The notes under the pieces: generated by a model
The model's input: only the letters and a program-made list of their open reading frames with translations
What the model was told of the DNA's origin: nothing
Databases searched by the model: none
Shown: one piece after another, positions 8,568 through 14,935 of the stretch
How positions within the stretch are numbered: the first letter of the stretch is position 1
How the letters are laid out: each line of letters starts with the position of its first letter
Made by a program: the position numbers and the translations under genes
Assembly (NCBI GenBank): GCA_017397655.1
Contig: JAFQIG010000077.1
Coordinates: 1 to 40,357, forward strand
Direction: 5' to 3'
DNA: 40,357 nucleotides
DNA from: Clostridia bacterium
Lineage (GTDB): Bacteria; Bacillota; Clostridia; Oscillospirales; Acutalibacteraceae

Positions 8568-8605
8568 AAAAGCAACTGTAAAACGATCGTTTTACAGTTG
8601 CTTTT
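8568..8605. terminator. Bidirectional terminator of beta-glucosidase and tRNA-Leu
   Basis: A perfect 38-base palindrome (each half 19 bp, starting AAAAGCAACTG) begins six bases after the beta-glucosidase stop and is followed by TTTTTT. The opposite strand also has a T-rich tract, so it can end the minus-strand tRNA-Leu transcript too. It abuts the encoded CCA end of that tRNA. Confidence 0.9.
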
Positions 8606-8606
8606 T

Positions 8607-8693
8607 TGGTGCCGGTGGCGGGGGTCGAACCCGCACCCTGTCGCCAGGACCGGATTTTGAGTCCGGCACGTCTGCCAATTCCATCACACCGGC
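8607..8693 (-). tRNA. tRNA-Leu (anticodon CAA)
   Basis: A class II tRNA with acceptor pair GCCGGTG/CACCGGC, anticodon stem CCGGA/TCCGG around loop CTCAAAA (anticodon CAA, reads UUG), a long variable arm, and T arm GCGGG-TTCGACC-CCCGC. Discriminator A is followed by an encoded CCA (8607-8609). Confidence 0.95.
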
Positions 8694-8746
8694 GGGTGCT
8701 TTGATATTATAATATAAAGGATCAAAAAAATCAAGTATTAATTTTA

Positions 8747-9037
8747 TTATTCTGATTCTTTGTCAAAAATGAGTCTGTAGCCGCCTGCGCCATAGTTGAG
8801 ACAACGGTTGACTCTTGATACCGTTGTGGTGGAAGCACCTGTTTTCTGTGCTATGGAGGCGACGGTTTCACCCTCGTTTAGAAGTCTTGCGACCTCCAGA
8901 CGCTGTGCAATGTCCCTGATTTCCTTGATTGTACAGATATCCTCAAAAAAACGGTAGCAGTCCTCTTTATCCTTTAAAGAAAGAATGGCATCAAACAGAG
9001 CTTCGGTCTCAGTGTTAAAAAGCTTGCTTTCGTACAT
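8747..9037 (-). CDS. YerC/YecD-type TrpR-like DNA-binding protein
   Basis: A 96-residue all-helical protein of the TrpR/YerC-YecD family. The segment EIRDIAQRLEVARLLNEGET is followed by VASIAQKTGASTTTVSRVNRCL, the helix-turn-helix of TrpR-like repressors, and then YGAGGYRLIF, a typical family ending. The family includes small repressors in Firmicutes; its target here cannot be read from sequence. I place the start at 9037, where GGAG precedes ATG by six bases; an in-frame TTG 12 bases upstream overlaps that ribosome site. A promoter is present 40 bases upstream. It sits among tRNA genes on the same strand. Confidence 0.88.
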   Translation of the reverse strand: MYESKLFNTETEALFDAILSLKDKEDCYRFFEDICTIKEIRDIAQRLEVARLLNEGETVASIAQKTGASTTTVSRVNRCLNYGAGGYRLIFDKESE

Positions 9038-9084
9038 AACAGTCTCCAATACAGTTTTGTAATATGAGACTATGTTATCACTTT

Positions 9085-9113
9085 ATTATACAAAAGTCAA
9101 CCCGAATTTTCAA
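9085..9113 (-). promoter_or_regulatory. Promoter of the YerC-like gene
   Basis: On the minus strand TTGAAA (9108-9113), 17 bases, TATAAT (9085-9090). The predicted transcript starts about 40 bases before the gene. Confidence 0.65.
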
Positions 9114-9178
9114 TGTGTGCGATAAAAGGAAAGTAAAAAAGAAACGACAATCTTCTGACGAAAATTGACGTTTCTTTG

Positions 9179-9269
9179 TGGCGGAGAAGAGGAGACTCGA
9201 ACTCCTGCGCCGGTTACCCGACCTACGCCCTTAGCAGGGGCGCCTCGTCACCAACTTGAGTACTTCTCC
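9179..9269 (-). tRNA. tRNA-Ser (anticodon GCT)
   Basis: A class II tRNA with acceptor GGAGAAG/CTTCTCC, anticodon stem CGCCC/GGGCG around loop CTGCTAA (anticodon GCT, reads AGC/AGU), and a long variable arm. Discriminator G is followed by an encoded CCA (9179-9181). Confidence 0.95.
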
Positions 9270-9309
9270 GTGTGGTAACAAATTTATATTAAATTGTTAT
9301 CGCTTAAAA

Positions 9310-9400
9310 TGGCGGAGAGAGTGGGATTCGAACCCACGGTACCCGCAAAGGTACGACGGTTTTCAAGACCGTTCCGTTATAACCACTTCGGTATCTCTCC
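9310..9400 (-). tRNA. tRNA-Ser (anticodon TGA)
   Basis: A class II tRNA with acceptor GGAGAGA/TCTCTCC, anticodon stem ACGGT/ACCGT around loop CTTGAAA (anticodon TGA, reads UCN), a long variable arm and T-loop TTCGAAT. Discriminator G is followed by an encoded CCA (9310-9312). It lies 40 bases upstream of tRNA-Ser(GCT), probably in the same transcript. Confidence 0.95.
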
Positions 9401-9584
9401 GTTTGGTGCAAGAGAGATGTTATCACATTTTGAATTAAATGTCAATAGTAATAATGAAATTTATAATAAAAATAAAAATTTATTTTTTTTAACACTCTGA
9501 CTGCGTAATATTAATGTTTGTCACGACGTATTGTATTATACATACAGATCGGTTAAAGGTAAAGGCGTAATCTTTACACAAAAA

Positions 9585-9628
9585 CGTTGATAAACCTTGA
9601 TTTTGAAAAGTTATCCACATTATCAACA
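9585..9628. promoter_or_regulatory. DnaA-box-like cluster
   Basis: TTATCCACA (9611-9619), a perfect consensus DnaA box, is directly followed by TTATCAACA (9620-9628). A reverse-oriented TTATCAACG lies at 9585-9593, and another at 9904-9912. Functional use as a DnaA-binding locus is inference; no dnaA or dnaN gene is in the window. Confidence 0.5.
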
Positions 9629-9847
9629 GGATTTTCAACAGTTGTAATGTGAATAGCTTTACATTGCTTTTTGGTGACAGGAGGTCACATTGCTGTTGTT
9701 TTGTAATGCTGATCTGACAGAGAAGTCGGATTTTTGAAGAAATTTTATAAAAATTTTTATAAAAACTTTTTATGCTCAAAAAAATCCTTGTGATTGTCTG
9801 CTGTAGGAAGAACGGTAAAAAAAATCAGTATTTAATATTCGCACAAT

Positions 9848-9869
9848 TGTAAAGTGATATAACTTTACA
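9848..9869. promoter_or_regulatory. Palindrome TGTAAAGT-N6-ACTTTACA
   Basis: A perfect 8-bp inverted repeat separated by six bases. It matches the pattern TGTAAA-N10-TTTACA also seen at 9959-9980 and on the -10 box at 14898-14919. Candidate operator for an unknown regulator. Confidence 0.5.
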
Positions 9870-9958
9870 TACAACATTAAACAGGCAATAAAGTTAAAAC
9901 AATCGTTGATAAATAACGATTTCTGTAACTCTTACAGATATTGTAAAATTTGCAAATG

Positions 9959-9980
9959 TGTAAAGTGAATAAGCTTTACA
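9959..9980. promoter_or_regulatory. Palindrome TGTAAA-N10-TTTACA
   Basis: TGTAAAG and CTTTACA flank eight bases. It shares GTGA after TGTAAA with the copy at 9848. A weaker copy (TGTAAT...TTTACA) lies at 9643-9663. Confidence 0.5.
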
Positions 9981-10102
9981 TATGCGAATTTAACAATGAA
10001 GCTTTTTCTTTTGTATTTCCGGATTGCAAAAATAAATGCCTTTTTCAGCCCGTAAAAAGTTAAAAAATTTTAAAAAAATGTATTAAAATATTATTAATAT
10101 GC

Positions 10103-10131
10103 TTGACAAATCTTAAAATAATTAATATATT
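10103..10131 (+). promoter_or_regulatory. acpP promoter
   Basis: TTGACA (10103-10108), 17 bases, TATATT (10126-10131). The perfect -35 box and ideal spacing suggest strong constitutive expression, fitting an acyl carrier protein. The leader is about 70 bases. Confidence 0.8.
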
Positions 10132-10209
10132 ACATTGTGTTGATGTGTTACTTTGCGTTTTTATGCATACGTTGCACAGACTATACTATCTATTAAGGAG
10201 ATTTGAATT

Positions 10210-10434
10210 ATGGTTTTTGAAAAAGTACAGAAAATCATCTGCGAACAGTTCGAGCTTGATGCAGACAGAGTAACAATGGAATCCAATCTTATCAGCGATC
10301 TTGGCGCTGACAGTCTCGACGTTATCGACCTTGCTATGTCTATTGAAGATGAATTTGATATCGAAGTTCCCGATGATGAGATCGACAACATCAAGACAGT
10401 CGGCGATATCGTTAAGTTCATTGACGAGCATTAA
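10210..10434 (+). CDS. acpP: Acyl carrier protein
   Basis: A 74-residue, strongly acidic four-helix protein that carries growing acyl chains in type II fatty acid synthesis. Ser35 in [10 protein letters not shown] is the site for the 4'-phosphopantetheine arm. The length and the C-terminal segment [16 protein letters not shown] are typical. AAGGAG lies about eight bases before ATG. It has a strong promoter. The next gene, proS, starts 29 bases after its stop, so the two are probably co-transcribed. The usual fatty-acid synthesis neighbours (plsX, fabD, fabG) are absent. Confidence 0.97.
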   Translation: MVFEKVQKIICEQFELDADRVTMESNLISDLGADSLDVIDLAMSIEDEFDIEVPDDEIDNIKTVGDIVKFIDEH

Positions 10435-10463
10435 TCGTTCCGTTTCGGAAAGGAAGTTTCATT

Positions 10464-11903
10464 TTGGCTGAACAGAAAAAGATGGTTGAGGAAATCACCT
10501 CGATGGAGGAAGATTTTGCTCAATGGTATACAGATATCGTTAAAAAAGCAGACCTTATCGAATATTCAAGCGTAAAGGGATGCATGGTAATCCGTCCTTA
10601 CGGATATGCCGTATGGGAGAATATTCAGCATATTCTTGACTCACGCTTCAAGGCAACGGGTCACGAGAATGTTTATATGCCGATGTTTATTCCCGAAAGC
10701 CTTTTGCAGAAGGAAAAGGATCACGTTGAGGGATTTGCTCCCGAGGTTGCATGGGTAACTCACGGCGGTTCCGAGCCTCTGGCGGAGCGTTTGTGTGTCA
10801 GACCGACATCGGAAACACTCTTCTGCGAGCATTATGCCAATATTATACATTCTTACCGTGATCTTCCTAAGCTCTACAATCAGTGGTGCTCCGTTGTTCG
10901 TTGGGAAAAGACGACACGTCCGTTCCTTCGTTCGAGAGAGTTCCTCTGGCAGGAGGGTCATACAGCCCATGCCACGGCACAGGAGGCTGTCGAAGAAACA
11001 GAGCGTATGCTGAACGTTTATGCCGACTTCTGCGAAGAAGTTCTTTGTATGCCGGTCGTAAGAGGTAAAAAGACCGAGAGCGACAAGTTTGCAGGAGCAG
11101 AGGATACTTATGCCATCGAGGCACTTATGCACGACGGAAAGGCTCTTCAGGCAGGCACATCTCACTATTTCGGAGACGACTTTGCAAGAGCATTCAATAT
11201 TCAGTATACTGACAAGAATAACACTCTTCAGTACGTACACCAGACATCGTGGGGTATGACAACACGTCTTATCGGTGCTGTTATTATGTCTCACGGTGAC
11301 AACAACGGACTTGTACTGCCTCCGCAGATTGCACCGATTCAGGTTGTAATTCTGCCGATAGCACAGCACAAGCCGGGCGTTCTTGATAAAGCATACGAGC
11401 TTAAAGAAAGACTTCAGGGTCTTTACAGAGTCAAGGTTGACGATTCTGACAATTCACCCGGATGGAAGTTCTCGGAATACGAGATGAAGGGTGTACCGCT
11501 TCGTCTTGAGATCGGACCCAAGGATATGGAAAAGAATCAGTGTGTTCTTGTACGCAGAGACACACGTGAGAAGTATTTTGTATCTCTTGATAATCTTGAG
11601 GAAGAGATAGAGCGTCTTCTTTCGGAGCTTGCGGCATCCATTTATAACAAAGCACTTGAGAACCGTGAAAAGCGCACATACATCTGCCGTAACATTGACG
11701 AAATCAACAAGGCACTCAGCGAAAACGGTGACGGCTTTGTCAAGGCGATGTGGTGCGGTGATGAAGCATGTGAGGATGCAGTCAAGGAGCAGACAGGTGT
11801 AGGCTCACGCTGTATACCGTTTGCACAGGAAGAGCTCAGCGACGTATGCGTATGCTGCGGAAAGAAAGCAAAGCATATGGTTTATTGGGGCAAGGCCTAT
11901 TAA
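10464..11903 (+). CDS. proS: Prolyl-tRNA synthetase, short archaeal/eukaryal-like type
   Basis: A 479-residue class II aminoacyl-tRNA synthetase that charges tRNA-Pro. It lacks the large insertion (editing) domain of the common bacterial form and has the extended C-terminal domain of the archaeal/eukaryal-like form. Recognisable parts are [24 protein letters not shown] (from about 113), [34 protein letters not shown] and [13 protein letters not shown] Cys-rich C-terminus ([16 protein letters not shown]) probably binds zinc, and the chain ends in the family-typical YWGKAY. The start is a TTG seven bases after AAAGGAAG; the next ATG (codon 7) lacks its own ribosome site. It is probably co-transcribed with acpP and ends at the 12032-12058 terminator. 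No T-box leader is visible. Confidence 0.95.
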   Translation: MAEQKKMVEEITSMEEDFAQWYTDIVKKADLIEYSSVKGCMVIRPYGYAVWENIQHILDSRFKATGHENVYMPMFIPESLLQKEKDHVEGFAPEVAWVTHGGSEPLAERLCVRPTSETLFCEHYANIIHSYRDLPKLYNQWCSVVRWEKTTRPFLRSREFLWQEGHTAHATAQEAVEETERMLNVYADFCEEVLCMPVVRGKKTESDKFAGAEDTYAIEALMHDGKALQAGTSHYFGDDFARAFNIQYTDKNNTLQYVHQTSWGMTTRLIGAVIMSHGDNNGLVLPPQIAPIQVVILPIAQHKPGVLDKAYELKERLQGLYRVKVDDSDNSPGWKFSEYEMKGVPLRLEIGPKDMEKNQCVLVRRDTREKYFVSLDNLEEEIERLLSELAASIYNKALENREKRTYICRNIDEINKALSENGDGFVKAMWCGDEACEDAVKEQTGVGSRCIPFAQEELSDVCVCCGKKAKHMVYWGKAY

Positions 11904-11909
11904 AAAATA

Positions 11910-12013
11910 CAGATAAAGTCGTCACAACGTGCTACGCACTTGACGTTTTTTCTCCCTCGACGTACCTTTGTACTACTTCGGTCGAAAAAACGCCATCTGA
12001 CTTCCTTTATCTG
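11910..12013. repeat. 104-bp palindromic intergenic element, family 2 copy B
   Basis: The outer arms CAGATAAAG (11910-11918) and CTTTATCTG (12005-12013) are perfect inverted repeats. Inside them are GTCA/TGAC, then CGTTTTTTC (11944-11952) with GAAAAAACG (11984-11992), then the core GTACCTTTGTAC (11962-11973). The core and nested design match the copy near 100-139. The element lies between the proS stop and its terminator. Confidence 0.65.
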
Positions 12014-12031
12014 CATTTAAAACAAAATTTC

Positions 12032-12058
12032 GGGACGGAGCGATTCCGTCCCTTTTTT
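12032..12058 (+). terminator. proS terminator
   Basis: GGGACGGA (12032-12039) pairs with TCCGTCCC (12045-12052) and is followed by TTTTTT. It lies 16 bases before the nagA start, so nagA transcription must either read through or begin within the intergenic element; no clear separate promoter is seen. Confidence 0.85.
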
Positions 12059-12073
12059 CAAAGGATGATAATA

Positions 12074-13189
12074 ATGATTCTTAAAAACGCAATCATCATT
12101 GATGAAAATTTTGAAGAAACAAAGAAAGATATAGAGATCGAAAACGGTGTTATCACAAAAATATCGGACAGTCTTTCGGGTGATGACGAGATCGACTTTT
12201 CGGGCAAAAAGATTTTACCGGGCTTTGTTGATATTCACATTCACGGAGCGAATGACGGAGATCTTTCCGATGCAAAGAGAGAATCGCTTGACAGGATGTC
12301 GTCTTATCTTGCATCAAAGGGTGTTACGTCGTTTTGTCCCGCAAGTATGACACTTCCTTTTGAACAGCTTTGCGAGCAGTTCAAGGCTGTTGAAGAATAC
12401 AAGGGAAGCGAAAGCGGAGCCTATATCCACGGAATAAATATGGAAGGTCCGTATATCGCAATGTCCAAAAAAGGCGCTCAATGCGGCGATTATGTCAGAA
12501 GTGCCGATATTGAAGAGTTCAGAAAGCTGAACACGATCAGCAAAATCTGTCTTGTTGATGTAGCACCCGAAACGGAGAATGCTCTTGAATTCGCAAAAGA
12601 GGCGAGCAAGACCTGTACCGTTTCGATAGCACATACAGCCGCAACGTATGAGGAAGCGACAGCAGGACTTTGTTCTGGATTCTCACACGCAACGCATCTT
12701 TACAATGCTATGCCGCCCATTAAGAACCGTGAACCGGGAGCGGTAACTGCAATTTTTGACAGCGACACGGCAACGGCAGAGCTTATCTGTGACGGATTCC
12801 ACAATCATCCTGCAATACTTCGCACGGCATTCAAGATTTTAGGCGAGGACAGAGCCGTTGTAGTCAGCGATTCGATGAGAGCCGCAGGCGGTGAGGACGG
12901 AGAGTTTGTGCTCGGAGGACAGACGGTATATGTCCGTGACGGAAAGGCGAGACTCTCGGACGGCACGATTGCCGCATCAACCTCGAACCTTCATGAGGAG
13001 TTTTTGAATCTTTTAAGCTTCGGTATTCCGTTTAAAAAGGCACTCAAAGCCTGTACCGCAAACCCTGCAAGGGTCATCGGTGTGTACGATAAAACAGGCA
13101 GTATCTCGATCGGCAAATCGGCAGACCTTCTGGTTCTTAACGAAGATCTTTCAATCAATACCGTATTTATCAAAGGTAATAAACAGTAA
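12074..13189 (+). CDS. nagA: N-acetylglucosamine-6-phosphate deacetylase
   Basis: A 371-residue amidohydrolase that removes acetate from GlcNAc-6-phosphate in amino-sugar and cell-wall recycling. Metal ligands are seen as HIH (His55, His57), Glu124 in NMEGPYI, and His187 in IAHTAA. SHATHLYNAMPP and DGFHNHP are substrate-binding blocks. The catalytic acid/base is Asp266 in VVSDSM. ATG at 12074 follows AAGGA by eight bases; an ATG nine bases earlier overlaps the ribosome site. No glucosamine-6-phosphate deaminase is adjacent. A terminator follows directly. Confidence 0.95.
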   Translation: MILKNAIIIDENFEETKKDIEIENGVITKISDSLSGDDEIDFSGKKILPGFVDIHIHGANDGDLSDAKRESLDRMSSYLASKGVTSFCPASMTLPFEQLCEQFKAVEEYKGSESGAYIHGINMEGPYIAMSKKGAQCGDYVRSADIEEFRKLNTISKICLVDVAPETENALEFAKEASKTCTVSIAHTAATYEEATAGLCSGFSHATHLYNAMPPIKNREPGAVTAIFDSDTATAELICDGFHNHPAILRTAFKILGEDRAVVVSDSMRAAGGEDGEFVLGGQTVYVRDGKARLSDGTIAASTSNLHEEFLNLLSFGIPFKKALKACTANPARVIGVYDKTGSISIGKSADLLVLNEDLSINTVFIKGNKQ

Positions 13190-13194
13190 AAAAC

Positions 13195-13235
13195 TCAGCG
13201 ACTGTTTTTGAGGAACGGTCGCTGATTTTTGTTTT
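13195..13235 (+). terminator. nagA terminator
   Basis: TCAGCGAC (13195-13202) pairs with GTCGCTGA (13218-13225) and is followed by TTTTTGTTTT, five bases after the nagA stop. Confidence 0.85.
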
Positions 13236-13253
13236 GAATAATAAACCGATCGG

Positions 13254-13282
13254 GTCATTCTGAACGAAGTGAAGAATCTTTT
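13254..13282. repeat. Dispersed repeat family 1, copy near 13.3 kb
   Basis: GTCATTCTGAACGAAGTG... ending GAATCTTTT, preceded by ACCGATCG as at position 32. It lies just past the 3' end of the minus-strand nuclease/phosphatase gene. Confidence 0.75.
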
Positions 13283-13300
13283 ATGATTTCCTTGAATTCA

Positions 13301-14032
13301 TTAAAACTCAATATCCGCAAAGTATTCTCTGTGGTCGGAGCAGGAAACATCGGTAACCGAAGCGGATATAACCTTTACCTTATCATTTGTAAAAATATAA
13401 TCAATCTGCTTTACGGGAACATCACTCGGGAAGGTGAGAGTATTCCCTTTTACCAGAGTTGAGGAATCAAAAAGAAAATCCCTGAAGTGTCCGATGATTG
13501 CATTATCGGGAGTGATGTTGAAATCGCCCATAAACACCAAGGGACGCTTATCGTTTTTCAACAGATCGGTAACAGTCTTTTCTGCCATGTCCTGCTCATC
13601 GGGAGCAAGACCGAAATGACAGATATAAACCGAAAGTTCCGTACCCTCAACATCAATAACAGCGTGGAGAAGGACTCTGTTTTCGTATCCTTTATAATCT
13701 TTGCGATCTGCTTCTTTAACTTCGATAGGAAAGGTTTCAACGCTTTTTATCGGATAGCGTGAAACCGCGGCATTGCCGTATTCGCCGCACGATATGTCAA
13801 TAGCTCTTGCAAAGCGGTGATTAAATCCGAGGGCATTGCCGATAAATTCCGCCTGACCGATTTTACCTTTCGGAGCTTCGTTGTAAACCTCGTTAAGTCC
13901 GCAGATGTCAAGACCTGTTGCGGCTATCTGATCTGCACAGCTTTTAAGATCGATGACAGCTTCGCCGTTTTTCAGATAATGCGGATAATTGATTCCGTGT
14001 TGGATATTGAATGTACCTATGCGGATTTTCAT
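13301..14032 (-). CDS. Endonuclease/exonuclease/phosphatase-fold protein
   Basis: A 243-residue hydrolase of the exonuclease III / DNase I / sphingomyelinase superfamily. The catalytic set is complete: FNIQH (Asn9), GLNEVY (Glu48), ICHFG (His139), GDFNITPDN (Asp170, Asn172), QIDYIF (Asp210) and SDHREYF (Asp233, His234). No export signal is seen. Whether it acts on nucleic acid, phosphoinositide-like or other phosphodiester substrates cannot be told from sequence. I start it at 14032, where GAGGT precedes ATG by six bases; an in-frame upstream extension has no ribosome site. It diverges from the ZIP transporter, with a 10-bp inverted repeat between the two. Confidence 0.87.
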   Translation of the reverse strand: MKIRIGTFNIQHGINYPHYLKNGEAVIDLKSCADQIAATGLDICGLNEVYNEAPKGKIGQAEFIGNALGFNHRFARAIDISCGEYGNAAVSRYPIKSVETFPIEVKEADRKDYKGYENRVLLHAVIDVEGTELSVYICHFGLAPDEQDMAEKTVTDLLKNDKRPLVFMGDFNITPDNAIIGHFRDFLFDSSTLVKGNTLTFPSDVPVKQIDYIFTNDKVKVISASVTDVSCSDHREYFADIEF

Positions 14033-14053
14033 AAGATGACCTCTTTTCTGCCG

Positions 14054-14085
14054 TAACAACTTAATCGAACGAGCATAAGTTGTTA
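14054..14085. promoter_or_regulatory. Inverted repeat between nuclease-fold gene and ZIP transporter
   Basis: TAACAACTTA (14054-14063) and TAAGTTGTTA (14076-14085) form a perfect 10-bp inverted repeat with a 12-base spacer in the 66-base divergent intergenic region. It could be an operator controlling either or both genes. No confident promoter boxes could be assigned. Confidence 0.5.
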
Positions 14086-14098
14086 TCGGTGATATTAT

Positions 14099-14854
14099 AT
14101 GTTTTATGATTTATCAGGCGGATTACTGATACCGCTTTTCGGAACTACAGCAGGTTCTTCGTGCGTGTTTTTTATGAAGAACGGCAAAATGAACAGGGAA
14201 GTACAATGTGCGCTTTCATGCATAGCCGCAGGAATAATGACAGCGGCATCTGTATGGAGCTTACTTATACCGTCATACGAAATGGCATCACAGGGAAAGA
14301 TGCATCCTGTGATACTGCCGAATATAGGATTCTGGTCAGGTGTAATTTTTGTACTTGCAGTAGATGCCTTGTCACGAAGACTGAAAAGAACGGCTCAGAA
14401 TCCGTTGTTTTTGACGGCATTTACGGTGGCGCTTCACAATCTGCCCGAGGGTATGGCGGTAGGTGCGGTATACGCAGGACTTTTCTCGGAGGATCCGACC
14501 GTAAGTGCGGCAGAAGCTCTTGCGCTGAGTATAGGAATTGCGTGTCAGAACTTTCCCGAAGGGGCGATAATCTCCGTACCGCTGTATTCGTCGGGTAAAA
14601 GCAGGTTTAAATCATTCATACTCGGTTTTTTATCGGGAGTGGTTGAGCCTGTCGGGACATTGCTGACGCTCTCTTTGTCAAGGATGATAATCCCTGCATT
14701 GCCGTGGTTTTTGAGCTTTGCCGCAGGGGCAATGATCTATGTCGTGACAGAAGAGCTGATTCCGATGAAGTCAATATTCAGACAAAACGGTAAAGGTGCA
14801 ATGTTTTTTTCGATAGGATTCTGTATAATGATGAGCCTTGATATGGCACTATAA
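14099..14854 (+). CDS. ZIP-family divalent metal transporter
   Basis: A 251-residue, strongly hydrophobic membrane protein of the ZIP (ZupT-like) family, which imports zinc or related divalent metals. Helix IV carries HNLPEGMAVG and helix V carries QNFPEGAIIS, the paired metal-binding motifs. Segments of about 20 hydrophobic residues number around eight, as in the family. The intracellular loop after helix III is short and basic (SRRLKRTAQN) without a His cluster. The ribosome site before ATG is weak. The usual HxxPEG in helix V reads QxxPEG, as in many ZupT-type members. A metal-responsive operator may lie in the upstream inverted repeat; that is inference. Confidence 0.92.
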   Translation: MFYDLSGGLLIPLFGTTAGSSCVFFMKNGKMNREVQCALSCIAAGIMTAASVWSLLIPSYEMASQGKMHPVILPNIGFWSGVIFVLAVDALSRRLKRTAQNPLFLTAFTVALHNLPEGMAVGAVYAGLFSEDPTVSAAEALALSIGIACQNFPEGAIISVPLYSSGKSRFKSFILGFLSGVVEPVGTLLTLSLSRMIIPALPWFLSFAAGAMIYVVTEELIPMKSIFRQNGKGAMFFSIGFCIMMSLDMAL

Positions 14855-14883
14855 TATAACAAAACTTTATTTTAGTCAAACTA

Positions 14884-14922
14884 TTGATTTTTTTCTATGT
14901 AAAAAGTATACTTTTTACATAG
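14884..14922 (+). promoter_or_regulatory. Promoter of the beta-helix gene with a 28-bp perfect palindrome on the -10 box
   Basis: TTGATT (14884-14889), 17 bases, TATACT (14907-14912). A perfect 28-bp palindrome (14895-14922; each half 14 bp, left half CTATGTAAAAAGTA) is centred on the -10 box and contains TGTAAA-N10-TTTACA. The AGGAGGG ribosome site begins at its right edge. Centring on the -10 box points to a DNA operator for a repressor rather than an RNA hairpin. Confidence 0.75.
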
Positions 14923-14935
14923 GAGGGATGTTCAA

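Larger units (their letters stand above)
9401..10102. other. AT-rich gene-free region upstream of acpP
   Basis: About 700 bases with no convincing gene. It contains a cluster of DnaA-box-like sites (9585-9628 and 9904-9912), several palindromes built from TGTAAA and TTTACA half-sites, and a very AT-rich stretch at about 10055-10130 next to the acpP promoter. The one long minus-strand reading frame (9489-9779) has no ribosome site and unlikely composition. Confidence 0.7.

Noticed and set aside
9256-9500. Plus-strand reading frames with phrases like REWDSNPRYPQ and ERVGFEPTVPA
   Set aside because: These are translations of the antisense strand of tRNA-Ser(TGA), a well-known source of false proteins.
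9489-9779. 96-residue minus-strand reading frame
   Set aside because: No ribosome site, unlikely composition, and it covers the DnaA-box and palindrome region.
10132-10209. T-box or other riboswitch controlling acpP-proS
   Set aside because: The leader is about 70 bases with no T-box sequence, specifier loop or terminator.
10641-11369. 242-residue frame opposite proS
   Set aside because: Antisense shadow of a clear housekeeping gene, with Cys- and Arg-rich low-likelihood composition.
14895-14922. RNA hairpin or thermometer at the beta-helix ribosome site
   Set aside because: The palindrome is centred on the -10 box, and transcription would start near its right edge, so the mRNA would not contain the full hairpin. 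A DNA operator fits better.
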